Position numbers and translations under genes: made by a program. Below are positions 23,722-36,700 of a stretch of 64,000 nt of DNA, piece after piece (the stretch's first letter is position 1; each line of letters starts with the position of its first letter). The notes under the pieces are model-generated. The model was not told the DNA's origin. It searched no databases and was given only the letters and a program-made list of their open reading frames with translations. The stretch is taken from assembly GCF_001949145.1 (NCBI RefSeq), contig NW_019091357.1, positions 1,186,439 to 1,250,438 of the forward strand, given 5' to 3'. This stretch comes from Acanthaster planci (Eukaryota > Echinodermata > Asteroidea > Valvatida > Acanthasteridae).

Positions 23722-24282
23722 CTGCGCATGTCCCATTTTAGGGTCATTTGCATCCGTATGAGGACCATGAGAAAAGTAGCCTGCGGAGCACTGATCGGAA
23801 ATGTAGGGGAAAAGTAAGAAAAAACAGTGCATGGTCACCGGTTTGCTCAGATGCTGAATTTTCGGCCACACTGGGCCTTCATCGGAGCTATGGGGGAACT
23901 GGTAGTTTGAATGCAGAAAAGTCTACCACTTCTCTGCATTCAAACCACCAGTCCCCCCACAGCACCTGAGCAAACCGGTGAGCACTGTTTTTTCTTCCTT
24001 AGGACCATGAGAATTCGTGCCAGGCAAGCAACTGCTTCATTTCATTCTTTGTTCCACAAATATCACTGGTTTTGACCACTCGGATACTATTTCTCGATTT
24101 TATTTTCACAAAACACGTTAGGTAAAGGCCTTACTATGAAAATATTCTCGGGCACGGTATTTTTATTTTCCAAAAGTGAAAATAAGAGTTAAATTTCATG
24201 AAATGCAGCTGCTTGTGCCTGGCACGAATTCTTATGGCCTTCATTACGTATGCAAATGATCCTAAAAATGGAACATGCGCAG
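23722..24282. mobile_element. Nested fold-back element
   Basis: Three sets of inverted repeats are nested. The outer arms, 23722-23770 and 24235-24282, begin and end with CTGCGCATG / CATGCGCAG. An inner hairpin has arms about 23815-23850 plus 23890-23918 pairing with 23930-23997 (AACAGTGCATGGTCACCGG with CCGGTGAGCACTGTT). A third pair is 24001-24034 with 24205-24240 (GAATTCGTGCCAGGCAAGCA). No coding capacity. No target duplication that I can defend. Confidence 0.75.
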
Positions 24283-24312
24283 CTTATAATTTCCCCTCTG
24301 AAACATACGTGC

Positions 24313-24487
24313 TATCCGGTTCGAAGTGATTCGTCACAAAGGCGGACGCGCCACGATTTGCATGCGCTAAAGTTCATGGTTCCATGTAAGCGGCGATCAA
24401 TGCATGTTACTCTATGTGCATGTGGTGCAGTGCACGTGCAGTGGGCGTGATTGAAGCTGAAGTGATGTCACACTTACGAACCGGATA
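24313..24487. mobile_element. Short TATCCGGTTCG inverted-repeat element
   Basis: Starts TATCCGGTTCGAAGTG and ends CACTTACGAACCGGATA. The right half is repeated at 28631-28682 (GTGCAGTGGGCGTG through GAACCGGATA), and a shorter remnant is at about 16719-16743. A TA duplication is possible but merges with the terminus. Confidence 0.6.
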
Positions 24488-26100
24488 GGGTCTACCCTTT
24501 TGGTGGATTCATGTTTATCATCACACCGTAGACATGAAAGAGTCCTCCAGGTCTATACTGGAAAAACTGTAGTTGGCCGTCGGTGCAAAAGTAAAAAGTG
24601 TTAAATATCCCCCGCAACTATTAATAACAAATTATAACACGCCGTAATAATAAATACTAAACGGAAATTTATACAACCCTATTTAACAAAATTAACTGGA
24701 CAAATGTCAATTTTGAACGAAAAAACAAAAAGTGATATTGCTGCAAAAATGAGACGCCCATACAAGTTAATGTAGGCAAATGAGAGTGGTCTATAGGCCA
24801 AATATCTATCCGCCGAGTACATTTATAAAAGTTACACACTCAAGATATTCTATATTAGACAGTTTTAAGAGCCATCATGAATATGGAATTGGGGAATCAA
24901 AGGCATTTTCCACTGAACCTCTGGCCTGGACTTTGGGCTTCTAATTCTGAGCACTTTGGGTGCATTCGGGTCCGAAGGTGGTTCTAGGCTATTTGGCCGT
25001 TTTGTATGGCTACTTTCCCAGTTTACTTGGGGAAATATTTTTCGTTTTAGGGGTGGTCTGCTTTGGGTGAGAATTTCTCAAAAGGCCATTAGTGAACCCA
25101 CCAAAAATTGAAGGAAATTAAAAGACATGTTGATCATCATTTTCAGTGCAGCCTGAGAGTTGTACTTTTAAAGAATTTTGAAGTGTAGGGAATTATCACA
25201 GGTGTTTGTGGGACTTAAATAACCGGGGTGTACAGCTCTATGGGCCCAGTCTACTTCCTTGACATCGTTCATGGTGTACGGTATGTTCCCCGGCCTGAGC
25301 ACAATGGAAGTGTATTTCGTGAAATTACCCACCCATAAATCTTTGCGACAGAGATCAGTAGGTCACACAGAATTGGGATCTTGCGGGGGGTTTTTTTCGG
25401 GGCATGCACGTCATGTCATTCAGAGTAAACGCATGTAGGTGCACATGTAGGGGTCATCTCAAATCTCGTCCGGGACAAGTTGCAGTAAAATTGTGGGGAG
25501 AGTGAATCCTTTATTTCCCCGCAAGTAGCTATGCATTTATTGAGGGGAATTTGTGGAAGAATTTCGCATCAGTAGGTTACTGTGAAGGACTGTGTACATT
25601 ACCAATTGCCTTGTACTAGATGGTCAGTATTTTAAGTGATTTTTGGTTTCCAGAGACTGATCTTGAGTCACTCAACATGACTTTCTCTACGGTCATGTGT
25701 TCAGTGTTGAAGGCTGAATCAGATGGGTGTTGGGGCGGTCGGCCGCTCTGCTTATTTTGCTCCATTCGCTCGTTAAAGGTACATGTACAAGCTGTCCCCT
25801 TCTTAAAGTTATACCTCCATATCCATTCAGTTCTGAATTCAAAACTGGAAGTATTTACTTTGATATTTTTGAAAGGTTCCCTTGCCAGAATTGTTCAATC
25901 ATGATTGTAATAACAGATCTTCAGTATTTCACATCAAGAGATAACAAAATGCAAAACAACGATATGCTTTAACCTTCCGTATATATGCCATGATTTTTTG
26001 GCTAATAAAAAAAAAGATATTGCAGCAAAATTGTTTGGGATGCAGGGCATGTACGGGATTTCTTCTTGCTAATGTTCTTTTGTGCAGTAAAATTGCCAGA

Positions 26101-26159
26101 TTAACCCCAACACTCTTCAATCCTTCACCTGTTGGAGGATTGAGGAGTGTTAGGGTTAA
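26101..26159. repeat. 23-bp stem hairpin
   Basis: TTAACCCCAACACTCTTCAAT (with CC following) is inverted 13 bases later as GGATTGAGGAGTGTTAGGGTTAA, with two mismatches in 23 pairs. Confidence 0.7.
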
Positions 26160-26395
26160 ATACAAATAAAGTTGTATTTGCCTGAAGTAAGACGGTAGCT
26201 TTCCAGAAGGAGAAAAAACCTGAAGAAGCTTTGAGATAACTTCTGAGGTTTTTGCGCAGGGCGTGAAAGAAACTATAAACTGTAGCCAGAAAATAATGGA
26301 ATTGCATCAGAGACCTACTGCCATGTAAAACGGCATCATCGTCGCATCGTCGCATAGTAATAAAAGTCCCAATGTCAAAAAGTCGCATCATAATA

Positions 26396-27210
26396 TTACG
26401 TAATCCCCCCTTTCACTCCAACTGACCAATTAGAAACAGTATTTGGCCTCAATTGCGTGGAGGAAATATATTGATTTGGGATTAGGCAGTTTATTTTTTA
26501 TAGCTATTTTTAAAAAGTGCAAGCAAATATAGGACTCCGTGAAATGTGGAATGGTCACCCTTTAATTGCTGTGGAAAGACTCTGGGGGGCGCACCGCAAA
26601 CTAATATCACGGTTTTGGAGTATTCATGGAACTGAATTAGATATGATTTGAACATTACAATGTTTTGTTAAGAAATTCAGTAGGGGCCAACAAATACAGA
26701 AAATCAATATCAATCGAGAAATTTGAAGCAGGTTCTTCCTCCAGTTAAGAGTGCAAATGACATCCCGTGTTCTACATGCGTTGCGTACCGTCAAACTTCA
26801 GCGGGACCAGAAGGGATCAACGACGTCACGGTGCAAACAGTACAACCGGACATGTCCTGTTCAGTTAGAAGGAAGGCCGGAATTCCGCGCCGTTTCCAAC
26901 TAATCGGATTGTGAATGCACATATACGCAAGGCCATAGGTCTTGTGTACATGCATCCGTTCCCGTTGCTACAAACCTTCCACAGCCAGAGCCACCACTTT
27001 ATTACACGGTACATACGACAGGAATTATACCGTGTGTGATATGGGGCCGATGGGTACCCCCCCCCCACATGTCCAATCCCTGTACACAATCTAGACTATT
27101 GTGACCTAACACATCCCCCCTAAAAAGTCTGTAAAGAATTCCTGAGATTCTGATCAAACAATGACCAACACAAAGGCGGGGGGGAGGTCTCTCCGCACAA
27201 TGTATTGCAT
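26396..27210 (+). repeat. Dispersed repeat, copy P (inverted partner at 30715)
   Basis: CTGACCAATTAGAAACAGTATT near 26424 and, after about 580 bp of unmatched DNA, a block at 27050-27190 (poly-C, CTAGACTATTGT, AACAATGACCAACACAAAG, poly-G) match the reverse complement of 30780-31010. Confidence 0.6.
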
Positions 27211-27297
27211 CATATGACAAGAATAACTTCCTTAAAATACATGCGCTAGTGCAGAGCGTATACACGCTATGTACAAAACCACGATAAGCGTATAAGA

Positions 27298-27409
27298 ACG
27301 GTGAAATTCCAACTGAACGGAAAGGTGTTAGCGCAAGGTAGCTAACTTTTAGGACGGTGAAATTCCAACTGAACGGAAAGGTGTTAGCGCAAGGTAGCTA
27401 ACTTTTAGG
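27298..27409 (+). repeat. Perfect 56-bp tandem duplication
   Basis: Two identical 56-bp units, 27298-27353 and 27354-27409, each starting ACGGTGAAATTCC and ending CTAACTTTTAGG. No mismatch, so the event is recent or was created in assembly. Confidence 0.85.
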
Positions 27410-29184
27410 ATAAAGATCGCTCAAAGTCCAAGAAAGCTCCTTTTTTATCTGATAACATGGCATCCCCATTGCGTCATTACATCCCCTTTTAAAATGCCAA
27501 ACTTTATAACTGCATCATCAGATAGCAGATAAGACGAGCTAGACTGCGTGCTGTCGTTCGACACTATGCCTGAAAAAACACGACACTTGTGTGCAGTAAC
27601 CGTATGAACTTATTTCCATGCAAGCACAAAACAAAACCAACGGGGTTACAGAGCGTCAACTATTTCAAAATGGATCAAACAGGCCTTTTAGTGACACACA
27701 ACAATTATCAATCTTCAAAAATGACTAAGATCTTAAAAGTACACTGTGTTAAGCACGCCGAGGTAAATTATTATTAAAGAAAATCACAATTACCAGACAA
27801 TAAAGTAAGTAATTCAAAGTATATGAATAAATTAAATGGCAACAGACGAAATAACTCAAGATTAAAATAAAGCAGAATTAACAAATTGTGCATTTGATTT
27901 TTACAAGAGAACATGAAAAACTCGAACACAGGGTGTTTAAAAAAGGATAATCCAACTTTAAGGGGTTAATACGACCATACCATATACCCTTCCGCAAGGA
28001 GCATGGTATCACTTTAAAGTAGAGATCCTAAGCCTTAAAATGGCACAAAGGTTTCTTGTCCAGGGTCATGCATGATTGAGCACCGTCATCCGGAATTTAG
28101 GGTGCAAAAATGTGGTTGGTTCACTTCCATGTGAAACAAATCAACACAAATTCTCAGTTAGTGAAAAATTTGTTATTCATTTAGCACACATTTATCAACA
28201 GGTTTCAACATTCCCATCATCTGCCAGCCGATTTCTAAATCCTCTTACTGGCTAACACCTTCCACGTGGCCACCACCAAACAAAGTCCATATCGACGGCG
28301 CATGTCTCCAACTGCTTCTCCGACAGTATCCGGCCACGGATCCGGCTTTGCTCTCGAATAGAGGGATCCCAATACGACGCTTTTAGCGTCGATCTGCGCA
28401 CTTCCGCGTTTGAAAACGAGGCTGTATGTGTCGGCTTCAACTCTTAATACGATCAGACGATTGAAAGTAAGGAGTTAAGACACAAAATACATAAAGGTAT
28501 GTTAAATTCAGACTTTTCAGGCTGCAAATTTTTGTTGAAGAGTCTTTCAGAATGACTCGACACGTGAAATCAAAAGAAAAACAAAAGCAATTTACCGCGA
28601 ACTAACGTACCTGCGATGGCTGTGCATCTTGTGCAGTGGGCGTGGTTTAAACTGAAGTGGTATCACACTTACGAACCGGATACTGCATGTACTGTGTCGA
28701 CTCCGCGGGCGCGCGAGGAAGTTCAACACAGAGAGCCTCGGTTTCGATGCGGATATGCTCAGAGGGCGCTAATGTGAAATCCATCTAGGTCCACCTCCCT
28801 CCGAAGCCGGTTTCGTAAATCCTGCATGTTACGTAGGCGTGGTGTACACATGCCAGGCCGTTTGATTTAAACCATTGCATAACCAGGCAAGACATTATTC
28901 ACAATCAAGATGTGGCAGTTGGTCAAGTGAAATGCAACGAGGCTCGATAAGTGAACCCAGTGCCGTTTTGGTGCCGTGATTTCAATCCATTGGTATTCAC
29001 TTATGCAATAACACGATTAGGCAAAAAGCTGTCATTCGAAAGCTATTATCTTCAATTTGACTGTTGTGGCCCTCGAAATGCTGTACGAGATGCCACATAG
29101 CTATATTAACCCCTTCAAGTTAATTGCATTGCCTTTTTTGAAACACCCAGTACAACAAAAGAACAACTTCACGACAGGAAACTA

Positions 29185-30480
29185 TCATACGCAAAGGGAG
29201 ATAATATGTTGCTTACAGTCACATCTGAAGTTGCTCACAGGCTTTGTTTTTAAGGTGGCGTCTAAGCTGTTCCAAAGACGAGGACCATGAAAACGAAGAG
29301 TTTCCATTGAAAAAGATGTGCGAGCGTATGGGACATTAAGATTAAAACGAGCGTTGTATTCATGCATGTCGCGCACAGAGTTGAAATAGGTTGAAAATAC
29401 GTGAGGAAGAATTTTTTTTTTTTTACTATACTTGAACATGAAGATCCCGGTTTGGAGTTTGTTGATATCTTTGGGAGTTAACATGTAGAATTTCGCAAAA
29501 AGAAGTGCAGAATTATTTTGTGGTTGTGAAAAAGTGCAAATCCTGTTGGCCCGCTTCTGTATTTCACTGAGTTATGAGGGAAGTTGGTTAGTACTGGGTT
29601 GTGCCTATGTTGCGGTAACTTAGATACGGATGAAGTGTATTTATTGTAACGGGTGAAAAGGGAAGTTCGTGAAAGAAGGTGCCAAGCATTTGGTAATTGA
29701 AGAAATGTGGTCACTCCAAGTAAGGCAATCAAATTGCAATAAGCACAACGCCCAAGAATTGAGTAAAAGAAAATAGTACTGCGGGCACTCGATACTGCAG
29801 TGCCGTCAATTTAAATAGATCGCAGAGCATCTAAAGAGCTTGCAACTCTACTAAAGAATAAACAGTCTTCCTGGTAAAGACAGTTTGTTGACTCTGAACT
29901 GAGAAACTTTAATAAGTTCACTGTCGAGAATAAGAATCACACACTGGAAATTCGGATTCGAACAGATAATAGTCGTATCAACTCCGAACAACAGAAAAGA
30001 AATGTTGGGAGAGGAGTTACTCAGAACATTAATGTACAGCAGAAAAAAGAAGGGGCCTAGTATAGACCCTTGGGGCACACCGGCCAAGTAATTGGGGCAC
30101 TCCGTGCGTGATGTTACTTCTGCCAGAAGACAACGGTTAATTGTTTTCTTGTCTGTCAAGTAGCTCTCAAACCAATTTGGGCATGTCCTCTGATTCCATA
30201 GTGGTCAAGTTTAGAAAGGAGTATGTTGGACATGTGATCAATCCTGTCAAATGCCTCAGAGAGATCGATGAAAATACCTACAATAGAGAGTTTGTGGACA
30301 TGAAATTGGAGATGAGGTGTGTGAGACGAATAAGAGCCATGTCTGTGGAAATGATGTGAGCAAAAACCGAACTGTTGATTGAAAAGAATATTAGAAGACG
30401 GATGCAGGTCACTTAATAAGAAAATCCTCGTAGAAATGTACTTGCTGGAAAAAAAATGCTGGACTGCCCATAGGGTCTTC
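29185..30480 (-). mobile_element. Decayed LINE reverse transcriptase
   Basis: Minus-strand frames in order carry GIFIDLSEAFDRIDH (about 30234-30278), LAGVPQGSILGPFFFLLYIN (about 30030-30090), a degenerate catalytic box LLFGVDTTII where FADD is expected (about 29960-29990), and the C-terminal RFHGPRLWNSLDATLKTKPV (about 29220-29290). These are motifs of non-LTR (CR1/L2/Jockey-like) reverse transcriptases. The frames are broken and the key aspartate pair is damaged, so the copy is inactive. No endonuclease domain seen. Confidence 0.85.
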
Positions 30481-30714
30481 CTATTGCCTTTTCCTGGGCT
30501 TGATCTCCACCCATATCCCTGTCGACGTACTTTTTACATTTTTCACTCGTTTTTCTAAAAGCAAAGAGATCTTTGAGCAAATGAGCACTGCAATCTGGAG
30601 TGATCCTTCCACAGTTCATGAAGTCCTATGTTTGTTTGAACCCTAAAAATAGTCATTATCTCCCGCTTAATCCCAACACAATACAACCATAGACCTGAAG
30701 GAGAAAGTAGCTAT

Positions 30715-31050
30715 ATAATTCCCTCCACAGTCCATCCACATGACATATTCTGTACCTATGAAGCGAGATACGAGACAGAGGGAACCCCCCTGCTTTGTGT
30801 TGGTCATTGTTTCATTGGAATCTGAAGAATTCTTTTCAGACATGGGGGGGGGTATGCGTTTGATAACAATAGTCTAAAGCACGTACAGCGATTGGCCATG
30901 TTGGGGGGGTTACCCCTCGGACTCATTCTTGCTGGATGTACATGATGCGAATAACGCAAAATACTGACTTCTAATTGGTCAATTGAGGTAAAAGGGGGGC
31001 GGTGCTTTACCCATAATGCCGTACAGCACTACTTCGTACCGTCTAACATG
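30715..31050 (-). repeat. Dispersed repeat, copy Q
   Basis: Inverted homologue of 26396-27210. It shares TTGTGTTGGTCATTGTTTCA, the poly-G runs, ACAATAGTCTAAAG and CTAATTGGTCA in reversed order. It lacks the ~580-bp middle of copy P. Confidence 0.6.
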
Positions 31051-33754
31051 AGGTCAAAGTATACCCACTTTTGCTTTAAGTTAACGCATTCAGTAAGGGC
31101 GAATTATAAAAGTGAAATTCTTAGGCCTACCTGTTCAGTTGCACTGCAGCTACAGTACAGGTCTTTCTTAATAAATATTCACGGTACCTGAAAACAAGGC
31201 GGTCGGGAACTCGCGTGTCAATGTGGCTCTGAACGTAAGGGATCTTTTCGTGGTTCCCGAGCCTACCTTCGGTTTGTGGAGCCTAGGCTCCAAAACAGTG
31301 GAGAGCAACGAATTGGTGTAGGCTTCAAGTATTTTTCAGAAGCCCACATTCATAAGGTGAAGGGAAAGCAGTTTACTAACAGGATTTTATCTTGGACCTT
31401 GTGTTGACGCTGCATGCATGCACCGTTTGTGGACCTAATGTAAACAGCCGATTGTCGCCACGATCGAGCAGTTTGAACTTTTGAAGACTTGTTTGTCGTT
31501 CAGCGGGTTATCTTTGATGACTGGGCTGTTTCCTTTCTAAGTTCGGGGGCAATCAATCACGGAAGAAGAAAAAAACTCGATCAATCGAAATGCAACTATG
31601 TGCAATAATGTGTACTGTGTAGAGCCAGTGATTACGAAATTTCATACGAACATCTCAAAATTAAGTGCCCAAAGAAGACGTTTCAAAGACAAAATCTACC
31701 CTGAATAGCGGCCCCCCGTCTCGTTTGATCTTAACAATCCACTTTTTCGGCAGGATCCTGTTTTTTGGAAATGAATGTTAATTTCTGGCGGTGATCTTCG
31801 TTGTTTTTGCTACAACACGGCACTGTTAATGCTTCGTCATGTAGTTCGCCGACAGCGCAGAGTCCCCTACAGCCTCGTTTTCAGTCGCCGCGACTAAAGT
31901 TTGCATAAATATTAAGAAAGGCCTATAACTGCAGACTAACAAGGTAGCTGGAACCATGGTGCTAGCTATTAAACTCAATTTGAAGTGTCAGGAACGTATA
32001 ATGCACGAGTCAGTTCTATTTCCAAAAGTCAAGGACGTAGCGCGTGCGCAGTGGGAAGCCACATTGCTACCGTTTGGCTTGGGCATGCTACATGGACATC
32101 ATATCACCGTCGACACCTTTGTGCACAAGCCCTAGAAAGCACAATGAAAAAACTGGTATATCAACCGTGGACAGCTTTTGGAAATGTTGCAGGTGCACAG
32201 AAGGCGACTACTGGCAAGTGCAGCTTAAATGTGCTCAAGAATATAAGAGCAGAGATTTTTGTGCATAAGGGTGTACCACTAGAAATAAAAATAAAAAAGT
32301 AGTGATAAATTCAGTTCAATTTTTTTCGTCGCTGCCATTGACAGAAGTTGGACCAAGACTGTGAGGGGGAAGCAATTTGCAATTTCGAAGAAAATGACCA
32401 CTGCTGACCATTACGTGCAGGTAAGCAGTGTCCAAATTAGTATGAACATAATTTATGACACTAGGTCCAGATATATGATTGACCAAGTTTGATAATAATT
32501 GGACCAGGATTGGGGAAGAAGGAGGAATTTGTAATTTTGAAGAAAATGACCACATGTGACCACTGGCCAAACATGCTAGTCACTACACATGAGACTCTGG
32601 CCAAGTTAGATAATATTTAAATTTCGCTGAAATGAATTTGGAAGATATTGCATTTTTTGTGAGCATTTGACCGAAGAAAGAAAGTAAGTCGACGATTACA
32701 ATTATATCAGCACATTTCGCACAGCTGATGTAATTCTAAGCAGGCCTCAGCCTACTATGTGAATCCACTGATAAATATTTTCCATGCCAAATTTGACTTT
32801 TCAGAGGCTTATAAACCCCTACAAGGGAAAGTATAAAGTGATACCCGGGTATGGAACTCTTGCCAAAAAATTCCATACTGATTAAAAGGTGGATTGAAGT
32901 TGAAATCACAATTGTAAGCCACGTTAACTTTTTACAAATATCTGAACATTGTACATGTACGTGCATTGAAAAAGGGCAAAACTCAATAACTTGTGCCAAA
33001 GAAGAACTGATTTTTTTTCTAATTCATTTGAGCTGCATTACACTCTTTAGTTGTAAAAAGAAACATTGTACATAAGGGGGATACATCCAGCATGTTAAAT
33101 TAACCTGAATTTTTTTGCTTTTATTTCCAAATTAATGGGAAATGTCGCCTAACAATACCATGGTTCCCAACTTTCTTGAAGTAATGAAAATTTGTATCTG
33201 TGCTGACAAACAGAATACACCCAAAACAGAATTTCCAAGCCTCATTTGTTTCTGTCTGTGGAAAGAATTGGCAAAAACTGTATCTACTTCAAAAATTAAA
33301 GTTTGAATTTCATTGCAATTAGGCATAAATTAAGATGCATTCTTTCAAGCAATTTAAAATCAACGCTGATCCTTAAGTACAATTTATTTCTAACATTGAT
33401 CATTAAGGACTGTGAGATTCAATTACATGATTACATGATTTCGAATCATTTTTATAATCACCTAGGGCAAAATACAATGACAATGAAAATGTGGCCGACT
33501 ACAAGAATCCAGGACAGTCACAAGACGTGAGAACGCCCTTTTTGTTATAATTCAATAACATGTCCTTTTTCATGCTTGATGTCCATTTTAAAGTATTACA
33601 TCTTAAACTCTGTGTAGCAAACGTTCTAGATCTAAACATCCTATTTCCATTTCATAAGCAGCAGAGTTGTCTTCCTGGTGTATTCTCTTTACACCTGTTC
33701 CAGGGCCTATGGCCCTCCGAATTTACAAACATTTGCACATGCAAAGCAGTTTCA
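31051..33754. other. Spacer; 3' flank of reductase copy B
   Basis: No exon recognised. From 33000 it is homologous to 15355 onward (the segmental duplication). 32345-32580 holds two diverged direct repeats about 150 bp apart, each containing GAAGAAAATGACCAC. Confidence 0.5.
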
Positions 33755-36700
33755 CTATTCATCAGGTTTCATAACCAGTACAGTCTTACCCCTGGCGTGT
33801 CCTTTTCGTACATGTTCCAGGGCCTCGTTGCCATCTTCCATATTGTAGACCTTCTCCACAACCGGCTTGATCTAAAAATTGTTTTGAAAAAAAACACGGT
33901 TATGTTCAAAGGTTAAAATGCAGCAAGTTGCCACAGGTCCATTTTGGAAGTAGAATCTGTCCATTTTTTCCACCCACTAGGCATTCCAATTCATCAAAAT
34001 GACAAAGTGTCACATATTAAAGGGAAACACTAGACTTGTGCTTTGTATTAATGCAATTGACAAGTGAAAACATCTCTTTGGAACTTATCGTTCAGGAAAA
34101 TTTCAGTTTCAAAGACTAACTACTACTGCTCGAACCATTCTCCCTCTCGTTCTCCTCTCCCCCAAAAAATATCCACTCAACCTCCTGCCTACAAACCTTG
34201 TCTTGTTCCACCAGACCAGCAACAACATCCAAAGCATCAGAACTCGGAGCCACAAAGCCATACTTGAAACTTCTTCCGTGAAACAACTTCTGTTCACAAG
34301 AAAAAAAAGGGAGAATCACAAAAACTACTTATTCTGTAACACTGCATGGGTCAAACGCAACCATTCCTACAATGTTTTAAATTTTGCCTACAATGACATT
34401 GCTTGCCAGAAGAAATTATTATAGTATGTTGGATGTAAAATGCGAACATTGGTAATTGTCCAGTGTACCATCATGTCTTGTAAAACAAGAGAAGATGTGA
34501 CCACTGACCTGTGGGATGCTGATCCGGCACAGGTCATATATGGCCTTAGGGATGCCCAGCAGAAGGCCGTGCTTGTCCAGAGCCAGCAGGGCGGGCGAGT
34601 CCACAGTGACCACACAGCCTCCTCGCTTGCAGAGATTCAGACAGGTCTGGTAGGAGGCCGGACCGAGGCTATCTAGGACCACATCAAACCTGCAACATCA
34701 TAGGAATCAGAGAATTTAGAAAAATGGAATAGCCCCCTCCCCCGGAGGGCTAAACCATCAATTTCTTAATCATTTGTATGTCACATGATCAACTGCGTCC
34801 AACCACTTGCCTTGGCTTGTCCTTGAGGGCACTCTCCAGATCTATCTTCGTATAGTCCACCACCTCATCCGCTCCCAGCTTCTCCACCAACTCTCGACCA
34901 CTGGTGCTGCAGCTGGTGGTCACATGACCTCCCCAGGCCTTCACTAATTGGATGGCGAAGGAACCGACACCCCCAGTGCCAGCGAGAACAAGAACACTGT
35001 AACAGAAGAGAATGTTTGAAAATAACAGTGGATAGATAATCCATGGCAACGCAACTCCAGAATCAAAATATTCTAACACCCTAAGTAATCTTTCCTCAGA
35101 CAGCTTACCGTTTACCGGCAGTATTTTCTGAGGACAGACCAGCAGCTCTCACCAGTGCTCCCCAGGTTGTCATGGCAACATAGCTTAAGGCAGCTTGCTG
35201 GACATGAGTAAGAGAGCTAGGCTTCTGGGTTACAAGTCCTTCCTTGACTAGGACATACTCCGCAAATGTGCCAGGTAGTGGGACAAATGACAAGGCACCC
35301 CAAACCTAAATTTAAAATAAAGGAAACAGTAAAATCATCCAATCTGTCTGTCTCAAATGACGTTATTTCCCACAGATTGCCACATGCACCAGCATTTTTT
35401 ACATCAAATTTTTTCTGACATGCATCAGTTACGCCATATTTCGAAGATGTTTAGATCAACATGCACATGTGTATTGACCATTTGCATGATGCATCCACAT
35501 GTTGCCAATGGCATTGACCATGCACCTGTAATTTTCCTACAAATATGGTGTCCTAAGAGAGAGTTCAATATGGTCCTTATGTTACACTTGCATATGGACG
35601 TAAATAAAAACAACTGTATGGTTACAGAACTAGGAACCAATGAGATATGATCACTGAGCTGGCAGTCCTTTTGTGAAGCAGTTCCTGCATACTTGGAGGT
35701 TGGTTTCCAAATTTTGCCAGCATGCCTTCTGGCCCAGAATTCAATTGAGATTGAAACAAACTGGTTGAGCCTTTGCACTGTTGATAAGACTTGGTGGTTC
35801 CACTGCCTGTACCCTTTCGGGGAGTTTAAGTCACATGAAATGGTATTTACCTCGTCACCTACTTTGACCTTTGACACGGACTCCCCCACTGCCTCCACAA
35901 CACCGGAGAAATCTTTGCCAAGAATCAGAGGAAACTCTCTGCCATCACCAGCAGCCATCTGCAGGCAAATAAATAAAAAACTATAAACATCACTGAACTG
36001 AAGCTGCTTTCAGTAAAAAGCTGAATTTTAATGAGGAAGAACTACATCCAAATTCCAAAATGTGATGAGTGTTTGAGGGAAAGTGGATGCTTAAAAACAT
36101 CAACATTTGAAAAGTTTGATGCTGGGAATACTCACATTTTCCAAATCTATTAATCATTCATAGATTCACCAAGTCTTAGCAATATATGGTGAAAAGTTAT
36201 CTACTGAAAGGTTTCTCTATACTCAAAGCGCAATAAAAAATTTAATATATTAGCATAATGAAAATCCAAATACCTTCAGCTTTCTGCGGAGAAAGTTTAA
36301 TGCTGTCTTTCCATATCCTTCCTCCATCTTGAAGTCAATTGGATTGATGGAGGCGGCATGGACTCTCACTAGCACATCATCTGGTAAAACCACCTTAGGC
36401 CTGGGGTGTGTCTCGCACACCATCGGCACCTCACTCCCATATGACTTGGTCAAGAGCGCCCTCATGCTGTGGATCCCAGAAAAGTAGACCGATTTGGTGG
36501 CTGTACGGGCCTTCTTGTAGCATGAGTATAGAGCGCCCAACCAGAGTGCTACCAGACCAGTGTTCAACGCGGCAGATGACACTGTAAATGATGTTGCCAA
36601 ACACTGGTTGCTAAGTTTGAAAACATGAAGCTTTCCAGAGCAGTCTCTACAAAAAAATTTACCTTGCAAACAAACAGGTTGTAAGGTTTAGTGTTGATAA

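Larger units (their letters stand above)
23520..29184. other. Repeat-rich spacer between reductase copies A and B
   Basis: No exon recognised. The separately listed elements here are the fold-back element 23722-24282, a small MITE at 24313-24487, a 23-bp hairpin at 26101, the dispersed repeat at 26396-27210 and a 56-bp tandem duplication at 27298. The stretches 24490-26095 and 27411-28620 show nothing I can name. Confidence 0.5.
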
